From positions 1-35,491 of the forward strand of contig JAJTHK010000090.1 in assembly GCA_021298895.1 (NCBI GenBank): a stretch of DNA of 35,491 nucleotides, read 5' to 3'. The number at the start of each line of letters is the position of its first letter. The stretch's first letter is position 1. Source of the stretch: Luteolibacter sp. (lineage in GTDB: Bacteria; Verrucomicrobiota; Verrucomicrobiia; Verrucomicrobiales; Akkermansiaceae). Made by a program: the position numbers and the translations under genes. Positions 17,909 through 25,450 of the stretch are shown one piece after another. The notes beneath the pieces are model-generated. The model was not told the origin of the DNA, did not search any database, and saw only the letters and a program-made list of their open reading frames with translations.

Positions 17909-19141
17909 ATGCCCGCCAAAAACTTCCACGTCCGCCAAGCCGCTGTCTCCGCTCTCCGTGCATGGGCCAAAGGCCACGATTACGCCGAAACTTTGGTCGA
18001 TCGCCACGCTCAACGCCGCAAACTCTCTTCATCCGATCGCGGACTCCTCCAATCCATCCTTTTCGGCGTCCTCCGCCACCGACGCATTCTCGATCACTGG
18101 ATCGGTAAACTCCGCGATGGCAAACTCGATGCCGATACCCGCGACATCTTACGCGTCGGCCTCTGCCAGATCCTCATTCTGAACATCCCCGATCACGCCG
18201 CGGTCAACGAAACCGTCGAAGCCGGAAAAACCAGCGTCCGCCCACTCATCAATGCCGTCTTGCGTAAAGCTATCACAGCCCGCAAACGCCTTCTCGAACA
18301 ACTCGATGACCTTCCACCTGCCGTCGTCCACTCCCATCCCGATTGGCTTTACAACCGCTGGCGCAAATCTTTTGGAAAAGCCAAAGCCCTTTCCATCATG
18401 GAATGGAACAACCAACCTGCTGAAACGTTTTTTCGCCTCAATCCACTCATCCCAACCGATGCCGAAATCCCAGGCACTCCCTGCGAACACGCACCGAATT
18501 ACTTTTTGTTAGATGGAAAGATTCCATCTAAACTTCTAGCCGATGGCAACCTCTACATCCAAGATCCCGCCACTCGTCATTGCGTCGCACTACTCAAACC
18601 GAAAGCTGGTGAAAAAATCCTCGATGCTTGCGCCGCCCCTGGAGGAAAAGCTTTTCTCATCGCCTCCGCCCTTGGTAGTGGCAAAGGCCTGACTTGTACC
18701 GACTCAAACGACAAACGCATCCCACGCCTCGAAGAAAACCTCGCACGCCTCGGTATCACCGCCGATGAAGTTTCCGTCCACGATTGGTGTAAACCCGCAC
18801 CCGAAAAATACCATCAAGCCTTCGATGCAATTTTGTTAGATGTCCCATGCTCCAACACCGGAGTGATTCGCCGCAGAGTCGATGTCCGTTGGAGACTGCA
18901 ATCCACCGACATCGATCAACTGACCCAAATCCAAACCGCTATCCTTACCAATGCCCTCCCCTGCCTCAAACCCGGCGGACGCATCATCTATTCCACCTGC
19001 TCCATCGAAGACTCCGAAAACATCGGCCTCGTCACCGCCTTCGCAGAAAAACACAACCTGAGCTTAGGCAAAACCATCCAAATCATTCCAGTCGATCACC
19101 ACACTGATGGTGCCTTCGCCGCCGTTCTCACCAAGGCCTAA
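17909..19141 (+). CDS. rsmB: 16S rRNA m5C967 methyltransferase-like protein
   Basis: 410 residues. An N-terminal NusB-like RNA-binding domain (about 1-130; FHVRQAAVSALRAW, VNETVEAGK, INAVLRKA) is joined to a Rossmann methyltransferase domain. AdoMet-binding DACAAPGGKAFLIA is followed by LLDVPCSNTGVIRRRVDVRW with a motif IV cysteine near residue 314. IIYSTCSIEDSEN carries the catalytic motif VI cysteine near residue 364. The two-cysteine arrangement is characteristic of RNA m5C methyltransferases. The target position C967 is inferred from the RsmB family. The protein ends shortly after the last strand with a short C-terminus. Confidence 0.93.
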   Translation: MPAKNFHVRQAAVSALRAWAKGHDYAETLVDRHAQRRKLSSSDRGLLQSILFGVLRHRRILDHWIGKLRDGKLDADTRDILRVGLCQILILNIPDHAAVNETVEAGKTSVRPLINAVLRKAITARKRLLEQLDDLPPAVVHSHPDWLYNRWRKSFGKAKALSIMEWNNQPAETFFRLNPLIPTDAEIPGTPCEHAPNYFLLDGKIPSKLLADGNLYIQDPATRHCVALLKPKAGEKILDACAAPGGKAFLIASALGSGKGLTCTDSNDKRIPRLEENLARLGITADEVSVHDWCKPAPEKYHQAFDAILLDVPCSNTGVIRRRVDVRWRLQSTDIDQLTQIQTAILTNALPCLKPGGRIIYSTCSIEDSENIGLVTAFAEKHNLSLGKTIQIIPVDHHTDGAFAAVLTKA

Positions 19142-19188
19142 AATAATTTAAACTCGCGTCTCCCCACATATCATCATTTTCTATACCC

Positions 19189-19341
19189 ATGAAAAATAAC
19201 ATCTTCATCCTTTTTATCGCCATGGTGCTAGCGGCCGTCATCATCGTTTCCGCCACCCTAGTTTATCTCAGTAAGAGCTCTGAATACTCCCGCGCCACAA
19301 GCACACCCGCCAGTATTTCGAGCGAATCTCCAACGAACTAG
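19189..19341 (+). CDS. 50-residue single-pass membrane peptide
   Basis: A small open frame of 50 codons begins MKNNIFILFIAMVLAAVIIV and continues with one transmembrane helix to about residue 27, then a Ser/Thr-rich polar tail ending at TAG. It lies 47 nt after rsmB on the same strand and could be cotranscribed. Codon usage (ATC, GCC, GTC) matches the neighbouring genes. The Lys-Asn-Asn start followed by a helix fits an N-in/C-out membrane peptide. No family is recognised, and no Shine-Dalgarno is seen. Confidence 0.5.
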   Translation: MKNNIFILFIAMVLAAVIIVSATLVYLSKSSEYSRATSTPASISSESPTN

Positions 19342-19407
19342 CCTTTCGTTTTGGTAATGCACTTCGCATCTTCCGCGCTCCGTCTTTTCTCTTTTCGAAA
19401 ATACTTC

Positions 19408-20535
19408 TTAACTCCCTCGCATTGCAAAAATCGATCCTGATTTAGCTCCTGTTGCGCTTTTCAATGGTTTTGCCGTTCTTTCCTTCTGTCTTTCGAACTG
19501 CGACTGATACCTCGCTGCCATTCCTTTCACATAATCCTCACTCCCTAGCGCAATCCCTTCGCTGAAACACTTTATCCGCTTGCGGATTTCTAACATGGGT
19601 AAAAATAAGAAATTCTCCACCGCAACTTGTTCAGCCTCTACTTGTGCTTCGGTATAACCTTTTCTTCGCGAGCCTTCAGCAACCGCGCCTTCTCCATACA
19701 GCCATTTTCTGTAATAGCCATGTGCCTTTGTATTCCAACTGTCTTGAGCAACTTCCAACACCTTGCAAAGCCCTCGCCGTGCGCGTTTGCTCCCGCCCAC
19801 TGCCTCTCCATAACCACTCCACGCATACATCGCAGGATCCCGCACAATCCCTGCCCGCACCGGATTCAAATCGATATAGCCCGCCATCGTCTGCAGTGCC
19901 TCACCCGTTTCCACCAGCACACTTTTAAATCGATCCATCCACAGCGTCCCACGTCGACTCTTCTGCTTGTTATACCAACGACTGAACCGCTCCTTGAGTT
20001 CTTTGACAAACAAACTCAGGTCGCAGAAGCGTTGTTGGAATCGCTCTAATAACACCTGCGCCGCGTCCTCCTCTTGGCGATTGCGTAACTCGGTGATTTC
20101 ACCTCGGAATTGCGCGATGAAAGCTTTAGAATACACCAATGAAAGATGCTCGAAGAATCTTTCCTCTCCCTCCTTGCCTTCGAAGCGTTTCAGCCAAATT
20201 TTTTGTTCAGGGACTTTGAGTAAAATGTGAAAATGATTGTCCATGATCGCGTAGGTCAGGATTTCGACCCCAGAAAACGTGGCCATCCGCCACATCATTC
20301 TCCGTAGCGCCTCTTTCTCAATCGAACCGAGTAAAAACTCGCCATTCACCACCCTCGACATCACGTGGTAGCACGCCGAGCCATCCGTCATACGCATCCG
20401 CTTGCGCCCTGAGAACCCTTTAGCACGCCGAATCTGCCCCAACCTCCGCCCAGTTTTCATCTCCGCCAACTCCAGGGGAGACCACACCTTTTTCTCCTCA
20501 AAATCCCTTTTTTTATCAACTTTTACCTTATTCAC
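19408..20535 (-). CDS. Y1/HUH transposase, REP-associated (RAYT) type
   Basis: 375 residues. The conserved core shows YHVMSRVVNGE, AIMDNHFHILLKVPE with the HUH histidines, and a helix LFVKELKERFSRWYNKQ carrying the candidate catalytic tyrosine. It is followed by GTLWMDRFKSVLVE and YIDLNPVRAGIVRDP, all hallmarks of the TnpA_REP family. It is longer than many RAYTs because of a roughly 50-residue basic N-terminal extension and a 90-residue C-terminal tail. It starts at GTG. These single-strand transposases mobilise or maintain REP-like palindromes; one such palindrome lies just upstream at 20580-20614. It appears intact, with no frameshift. Confidence 0.9.
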   Translation of the reverse strand: MNKVKVDKKRDFEEKKVWSPLELAEMKTGRRLGQIRRAKGFSGRKRMRMTDGSACYHVMSRVVNGEFLLGSIEKEALRRMMWRMATFSGVEILTYAIMDNHFHILLKVPEQKIWLKRFEGKEGEERFFEHLSLVYSKAFIAQFRGEITELRNRQEEDAAQVLLERFQQRFCDLSLFVKELKERFSRWYNKQKSRRGTLWMDRFKSVLVETGEALQTMAGYIDLNPVRAGIVRDPAMYAWSGYGEAVGGSKRARRGLCKVLEVAQDSWNTKAHGYYRKWLYGEGAVAEGSRRKGYTEAQVEAEQVAVENFLFLPMLEIRKRIKCFSEGIALGSEDYVKGMAARYQSQFERQKERTAKPLKSATGAKSGSIFAMRGS

Positions 20536-20579
20536 AGCGACACCCTACCAGCCCCAAAAAGCATCCGCAAGTCATATGT

Positions 20580-20614
20580 ATGCCTGGCAGTTAATAAGGC
20601 ATGGCAGTTAATAA
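20580..20614. repeat. REP-like palindrome with duplicated TGGCAGTTAATAA
   Basis: TGGCAGTTAATAA occurs twice, at 20585-20597 and 20602-20614, in direct orientation. ATGCC (20580-20584) and GGCAT (20598-20602) form an inverted pair around the first copy, giving a short hairpin with a 13-nt loop. The element lies 45-79 nt upstream of the RAYT start and is a likely recognition site for that enzyme. A looser repeat, CAAAAAGCATCCGCAAG (20555-20571) against CAAAAAACATCCGCctcCGCAAG (20705-20727), brackets the element. Confidence 0.6.
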
Positions 20615-20741
20615 AAAGATAAAAAATCTAGCCTCGCTTCCCTGCGTCTCGCCGCAAGGAACTATCGCGATCAAAGTTCATAACCCGAAGAGCGTGATCC
20701 ACTACAAAAAACATCCGCCTCCGCAAGCCACCTTGATCCAT

Positions 20742-21623
20742 TCACCGAAAGTGATCCCAGCCGCCTTTTAGCTCATCTCCCTCTCCGGGTTTTACCAAGC
20801 GTCCTATCTTGGTTAGCTTCAGCGCAGGAAATTTCTGCTGCCATTCACGCTCTAGGCCTTGTCCTTCTGGAAATGTGAAAAGTAATTCAAAATCTTCTCC
20901 ATCCTCCAGTGCCTGTTTCACATCGCAACCCTCGCACAGAGGCATCGCGGAAAGATCTAACTGAAATCCGCAGGATGATGCTTTTGCTAATCTTGGCAAA
21001 TCCCGAGCGACCCCGTCGGAAAGATCCATCATAGCGGTCGGTTTGAAATGTTTCACCAACCAACGTGCTTGATCGAGCCTAGGAGTGAAATCGAGATGTT
21101 TCCCTGCTAGCGATCCACCCAGCACACCCGTCACCCAGATCGCATCGCCGAGGTTTCCTCCTGATCTCATCACCACATTCCCCCGCTCCACCCTGCCCGT
21201 CGCTGCTATGGAAATAACTGCCGCCGAACCCACTGGAACCCGGCATGTTTCACCTCCTACTAAAACCGCGCCATAACGCTCAAAACACGTTCCCATCCCA
21301 CGATAGAAATTTTCAACCCAATCCAAAGTCATCGAAGCAGGCAATGCGAGGGTGACAAGAAATCGTTCTGGAGTTCCACCCATTGCCGCGAAATCAGAAA
21401 CCACCCGCGCCACCGCCTTCCAGCCAACCCTTCTTGCATCCGCATCTCTAACAAAATGAACACCCTCCACTAAAGCATCGGTTTTCAATAAAACCAAATT
21501 CATTCCCCCATCATCCATCACCGCACAATCATCGCCAGGCCCTTCCTCGGCTTGCCCTGTCGGCACCAATCGGACCAACCTTGCGATCAGTTCATCTTCT
21601 CCCATTCCTTCCAAAGGTTTCAT
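20742..21623 (-). CDS. thiL: thiamine-monophosphate kinase
   Basis: 293 residues, slightly short for the family (about 310-325). It phosphorylates thiamine monophosphate to thiamine diphosphate, the last step of cofactor synthesis. Visible blocks are MGEDELIARL at the N-terminus, GPGDDCAVMD (nucleotide and Mg binding), LKTDALVEGVHF, RVVSDFAAMGG, LVGGETCRV and MMDLSDGVARDLPRLA. The C-terminal GEDFELLFTF is also present. The start overlaps the stop of the upstream CPBP protease gene by 4 nt (ATGA), so translation is probably coupled. No TPP riboswitch is visible upstream. Confidence 0.95.
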   Translation of the reverse strand: MKPLEGMGEDELIARLVRLVPTGQAEEGPGDDCAVMDDGGMNLVLLKTDALVEGVHFVRDADARRVGWKAVARVVSDFAAMGGTPERFLVTLALPASMTLDWVENFYRGMGTCFERYGAVLVGGETCRVPVGSAAVISIAATGRVERGNVVMRSGGNLGDAIWVTGVLGGSLAGKHLDFTPRLDQARWLVKHFKPTAMMDLSDGVARDLPRLAKASSCGFQLDLSAMPLCEGCDVKQALEDGEDFELLFTFPEGQGLEREWQQKFPALKLTKIGRLVKPGEGDELKGGWDHFR

Positions 21624-22477
21624 TGAAGCGTTTGCTCAGGAATATAACCAAATCGCGTTAATAACTGCACAGTGACCGTGGCCGCGTTGAAAAGGAAATG
21701 CGCGCCGATGGGTGCCCAGATGGATCCTGTCCGTTCATATAAAAACACCAGTACTACGCCGAAGATAAACAAAGGCAGCAAAGCAGCTAAACTTCCGTGT
21801 GCTGCAGAGAAGATCAAGGCCGATACCAAAGCAGCAATCCATATTCCGTTAAATTTTTTCAAGGTAGGATAAATATACCCACGGAAAACTACCTCTTCAC
21901 AAAGCGGTGCCACAATAACAGCTGTGATCGACATCAGGATTAAAACACTTGTATCTTCAGTTGTCTGCAACAAATCAACCGAATCTTGAACAATTTCCAC
22001 TCCCAAGTTTTTCATCAATCCCTCGTAACCCATTGCGTAGAGTCCCGCAAAACACGCCCACATTGTTAGAACCGTAACGGGTGCGATAAGTGCAACCCAC
22101 GGCCATTGTCTCCATTTCAAACCCAACCATGTGACTGGGTGAATCCGACTTGCCAGCACCGCTATAACCAATCCAGCGAAAAAAAACTGTATACCGATAT
22201 TGAATACCAAATCCCACCCAGAAACCACATAATCCTTCATCTTATGGGCAAGCATCGCATTGGTTAGAACCATCAGATAATAAAATCCCACAATGATACC
22301 CACCACGAGCAGATCGAGCTTCCGATAATACCAATCTGAAATTTTACCCAATGGCAAAGCTGGCGGCAGACTTCTATTTTGTGCACGTGAGTACATCTTA
22401 GCCAAGGCAGCTCCTAAAAATATAGCTACCGCCAAGCCATATGAGGCATTCATGCTAATGACAGTTACAAGATCCAT
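21620..22477 (-). CDS. CPBP family intramembrane metalloprotease
   Basis: About 285 residues with seven or eight hydrophobic segments. The CPBP (Abi/CAAX-protease-like) active-site motifs are in order: EEVVFRGYIYPTLKK (EExxxR), FSAAHG (FxxxH) and GAHFLFNAATV (HxxxN), all in the C-terminal third. The family includes Rce1-like prenyl-protein proteases and bacteriocin-immunity proteins; the substrate here is unknown. The start is uncertain: an in-frame TTG at 22522, the ATG at 22477 chosen here, and an ATG at 22453 are all possible, none with a Shine-Dalgarno. It forms an operon with thiL (4-nt overlap) and is divergent from the metal-efflux locus. Confidence 0.87.
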   Translation of the reverse strand: MDLVTVISMNASYGLAVAIFLGAALAKMYSRAQNRSLPPALPLGKISDWYYRKLDLLVVGIIVGFYYLMVLTNAMLAHKMKDYVVSGWDLVFNIGIQFFFAGLVIAVLASRIHPVTWLGLKWRQWPWVALIAPVTVLTMWACFAGLYAMGYEGLMKNLGVEIVQDSVDLLQTTEDTSVLILMSITAVIVAPLCEEVVFRGYIYPTLKKFNGIWIAALVSALIFSAAHGSLAALLPLFIFGVVLVFLYERTGSIWAPIGAHFLFNAATVTVQLLTRFGYIPEQTLQ

Positions 22478-22540
22478 CGTGGCTAATAACTTAACCCCTA
22501 CTTCGCTCCAGCGCCACCGCAAAGTTTCTGGTATTAAAAA

Positions 22541-22569
22541 AATCCTTTCCTTATCGCATAAGGTGGATT
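22541..22569. promoter_or_regulatory. near-palindrome upstream of the metal-efflux locus
   Basis: CCTTA-TCGCA-TAAGG at 22549-22563 is a perfect 5-bp-arm inverted repeat. It is flanked by AATCC (22541-22545) and GGATT (22565-22569), whose centre is offset by one base. It lies 17-39 nt before the ATG of the His-rich protein and between divergent genes. It could be an operator for a metal-responsive repressor or a leader hairpin. No regulator gene is present in the window. Confidence 0.4.
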
Positions 22570-22579
22570 ATCGGAGGAC

Positions 22580-22921
22580 ATGGCATTTTTCCTCAAGCAG
22601 TTCCTCGCTTTCTGCGTTCTCGCAGGAATGGCGTCTGCTGTGATGCATGAAAATACCCATTCTGACCATGAAAGTTGCGCTCAAACCCATGAGCATCATG
22701 ATCATCACGACCACGACCATCATCCAAATCCCGATGATTGTGAAAATCATGACAGCACCCCGCATCACCATCATTGCTGCCATTTTCCTGTGGCGGATCG
22801 ACCTTCGATCGACCGCTGCTATCTCGCTACTTTCCATGGAAGTTTGTTGAAAATTTCCGTCGAAACCTCGCTCATTCCTGATGAGCCGTTTTTCTCCTTG
22901 GATAAACCCCCTCTGATTTAA
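22580..22921 (+). CDS. secreted histidine-rich, putative metal-binding protein
   Basis: 113 residues. A signal peptide (MAFFLKQFLAFCVLAGMASA) is followed by about 50 residues dominated by His and Asp, with His clusters HEHHDHHDHDHH and PHHHHCCH. About 18 His and five Cys lie in the mature part. Such composition binds Zn, Ni, Co or Cu; which metal cannot be told. It starts with a real Shine-Dalgarno (GGAGG, 2 nt before the ATG), rare in this window, suggesting strong expression. It is the first gene before the CzcC/B/A-like efflux genes and probably acts as a periplasmic metal buffer or sensor. The C-terminal 40 residues are not His-rich and resemble nothing I know. Confidence 0.75.
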   Translation: MAFFLKQFLAFCVLAGMASAVMHENTHSDHESCAQTHEHHDHHDHDHHPNPDDCENHDSTPHHHHCCHFPVADRPSIDRCYLATFHGSLLKISVETSLIPDEPFFSLDKPPLI

Positions 22922-23061
22922 CGCGCCATTCGGGCACCCTCGTGTCTCCGAATTTGTCGCTCGGTCATTACTGCGCACAGAACCAATCACTCTTGCGCGA
23001 TCTCGCGCACACCTGCGTCCTTCTGCGTTCTATTTCATTAACGGATTATCCATTTTATAAC

Positions 23062-24285
23062 ATGCATCCATCTATCACCGCTATTGCATCGCTGTGCTTA
23101 TTCGCAGCGCACCCACTAACAGCCTCGCCCTCAGAAATTCTTTCTTTCGAGAGCATTTCTTCGCGAATCCGCAACCACAACCCAGAGCTCGCCGCTGCCG
23201 GCTTCCGCATCGACGAAGCCTTAGGCCTCGCCAAACAATCGGGCCGACTCTCAAATCCGAGCCTCGAAAGTGGGATTTCAAGCAACACCCGCGCCAATGA
23301 GGGCAACATCGAAATCGGACTCACTCAGAAATTCCCGCTGACTGATCGGCTGCGTATCGAAAAGGAAATCAGCGCCACCGAAATCCAAGTTGCAGAGGCC
23401 GAAGTGAAAAATGTCGAGCGACTTCTGATTTCAGACGCTCGTCAGGAATTCGTGAAAATCCTAGCGATACGCGAACGGAAATCCCTCCTCAAGCAACAAC
23501 AGGAACTCGCCATCGAACTTGCTGAATTCATTTCTGAAAAATCCAAACAGGGTGAAATTTCTCCGCTCGATGCCGCACAAGCAAAGCTCGCTTCGCTACA
23601 ACTCACCACCCAAGAGCGATTATTAAACACGGAGGAAACCGCCGCCCTAGGAAAACTGCGACCTTTGTTAGGGATCGCTCCGGAAACCGCCGTCACCCTC
23701 TCGGGTAATCCTTCTACCATTGCTGCATCCAAAAACATATCCATCGAGCGTCCCGATCTGGCTGCCGCGAAGCTCCATCTCCGCGCCACAGAAGCCGGCA
23801 TCGCGCTCGAACGAGCCAACCGTCGGGAAGACATCGCCGCATCGTTTTTTGCCACAGAAGAACGCAGCGAAGACGCACCAAACGGTTTTGATAACGAAAC
23901 CATCATCGGTTTCAAACTCTCCATCCCGCTTCCTTTTTGGAACAACAACCAAGGCAACATCGATGCCGCAACGGCGCGCCACAACCGCAAGGAACAAGAA
24001 GTCAAAGCCCTCGCCAACCAGATCAACCACGAATCCAACACCGCCCTAACCGAAATCCGGCAATGGGCGGCGCTCATTACCGAACTCGAGGATAAACTTC
24101 TACCTCTCGCTAAAGAACAAACCGATCTTTTAGAAAAATCCTACAAACAAGGCCAAGGCGATCTTCAACTCGTTCTCAACTCCCGCCAACAAACGCTCGA
24201 ATTGCTCGCCTCAAAAATCGATGCCACTCGCGAATTCCACCTCGCCAACATCCGTCACCAAGCAAGCCGTGGCGGCAACTTTTAA
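23062..24285 (+). CDS. TolC/CzcC-family outer-membrane efflux channel
   Basis: 407 residues with a signal peptide (MHPSITAIASLCLFAAHPLTAS). Two outer-membrane-efflux repeats follow. The first has the typical NHNPELAAAGFRIDEALGLAKQSGRLSNP start and a coiled segment EFISEKSKQGEISPLDAAQAKLA. The second repeats the pattern with RPDLAAAKLHLRATEAGIA and KSYKQGQGDLQLVLNSRQQ. It would form the trimeric outer-membrane duct of the tripartite metal pump. The frame extends upstream to 22942, but the residues before 23062 are not signal-like, and the ATG at 23062 gives a clean leader. It lies 33 nt before the adaptor gene. Confidence 0.9.
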   Translation: MHPSITAIASLCLFAAHPLTASPSEILSFESISSRIRNHNPELAAAGFRIDEALGLAKQSGRLSNPSLESGISSNTRANEGNIEIGLTQKFPLTDRLRIEKEISATEIQVAEAEVKNVERLLISDARQEFVKILAIRERKSLLKQQQELAIELAEFISEKSKQGEISPLDAAQAKLASLQLTTQERLLNTEETAALGKLRPLLGIAPETAVTLSGNPSTIAASKNISIERPDLAAAKLHLRATEAGIALERANRREDIAASFFATEERSEDAPNGFDNETIIGFKLSIPLPFWNNNQGNIDAATARHNRKEQEVKALANQINHESNTALTEIRQWAALITELEDKLLPLAKEQTDLLEKSYKQGQGDLQLVLNSRQQTLELLASKIDATREFHLANIRHQASRGGNF

Positions 24286-24318
24286 TAAAACCTCTCTTAA
24301 TAAATCATTTCTAACATC

Positions 24319-25431
24319 ATGAAATTCATCTACCTATCAATTTTTTTAACGAGCAACGCCTTCGCTGCCACGCCTCCGCGCAACGAAACCACTGTACCAC
24401 TCGGCGAAGCTGGAGTTAAAAATCTAGGCATCGAAACCATCGCCGCTGAGGAATCCACTTTTGAACAAAACATTTCTGTGCTCGGTGAAATCGATCACAC
24501 TTGCGAAAGCCATTCCGTTCTCTCTAGCCGTATCCCGGGTAAAATCATTCAAGTCGGAATTCATAAAGGTGAGTTCGTCAAGAAAGGTGATGTCTTACTG
24601 CGCATCGAAAGCCGCCAGCCAGGTGATCCACCACCGATCATCGATCTGAAAGCCCCAGCCGATGGACTTGTGATTAAATCAGTAGGGCACCTCGGAGCAC
24701 CTGTTGAGCCAGAGTCTACTCTGATGGAAATCATGGATATTTCTAGCGTCTGGGTTATCGCTCGCGTCCCGCAACATCATGCCGCGATTTTAAATGAAAA
24801 TCTAACAGCAATAATTCGCATACCTTCAGTCGGCGATAAAATTCATAAAACCAAATTTTTACGACTCGGCACAGAAACCACAAATTCATCTACCGTGGAT
24901 GCAATATTTGAAATCCAAAATCCTGATTATAAAATACGTCCTGGTATGAGAGCTGAACTATCTCTGATTACATCAAAAAGAGAAAACGTTTTCAGTATCC
25001 CCCGTGCTGCTTTGCTGGGAGATCGCGCAAATCGCTTCGTTTTCATCAAAGACTATGAGCTAGAAAATACTTTTGTACGCACTCCAGTTGTTGTCGGAGA
25101 AATAAGTGATGAACGAGTTGAAATCATATCCGGTCTATTCCCAGGAGACGAAGTTGTGATTAAAGGCGCATACTCATTAGCTTTTGCTGGTAAGGGTAAT
25201 GTCTCATTGAAAGAAGCACTGGATGCCGCACACGGCCATCCTCACAACGAAGATGGGACGGAGATGACAGCAGAAGAAATCGCCGCTTCCAATAGTGTTC
25301 AAGACCATGGCCACGATCACCGCTCTAGCGATTCGATCGTTATGTTTCTCAGCATCATTAGTGGTGTGCTTCTGCTGCTACTGATCGCCAGTGTGTTTCT
25401 CCGCAAACCGCAAAATGGAAACGCTGCCTAA
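24319..25431 (+). CDS. CzcB-like membrane-fusion adaptor with His clusters and a C-terminal membrane helix
   Basis: 370 residues. A signal peptide (MKFIYLSIFLTSNAFAA) is followed by a lipoyl/barrel-sandwich segment (RIPGKIIQVGIHKGEFVKKGDV, LKAPADGLVIKSVGHLGAPV). Beta-barrel and membrane-proximal domains then run to about residue 290. This is the periplasmic adaptor of an RND efflux pump. Unusually, the C-terminus continues with HGHPHNEDG and DHGHDH clusters, then a strong transmembrane helix (about 339-361) and a short basic tail. Ordinary CzcB/CusB proteins lack a C-terminal helix. The adaptor is therefore probably anchored at its C-terminus, with its His clusters close to the membrane and the pump. 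Confidence 0.88.
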   Translation: MKFIYLSIFLTSNAFAATPPRNETTVPLGEAGVKNLGIETIAAEESTFEQNISVLGEIDHTCESHSVLSSRIPGKIIQVGIHKGEFVKKGDVLLRIESRQPGDPPPIIDLKAPADGLVIKSVGHLGAPVEPESTLMEIMDISSVWVIARVPQHHAAILNENLTAIIRIPSVGDKIHKTKFLRLGTETTNSSTVDAIFEIQNPDYKIRPGMRAELSLITSKRENVFSIPRAALLGDRANRFVFIKDYELENTFVRTPVVVGEISDERVEIISGLFPGDEVVIKGAYSLAFAGKGNVSLKEALDAAHGHPHNEDGTEMTAEEIAASNSVQDHGHDHRSSDSIVMFLSIISGVLLLLLIASVFLRKPQNGNAA

Positions 25432-25450
25432 TTTTTAAATATCCATTTTC

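Noticed and set aside
20580-22580. TPP riboswitch for thiL
   Set aside because: No THI-box-like sequence found, and thiL is translationally coupled to the CPBP gene.
23442-24077. 211-codon minus-strand frame
   Set aside because: Antisense to the CzcC-like gene; no family features.
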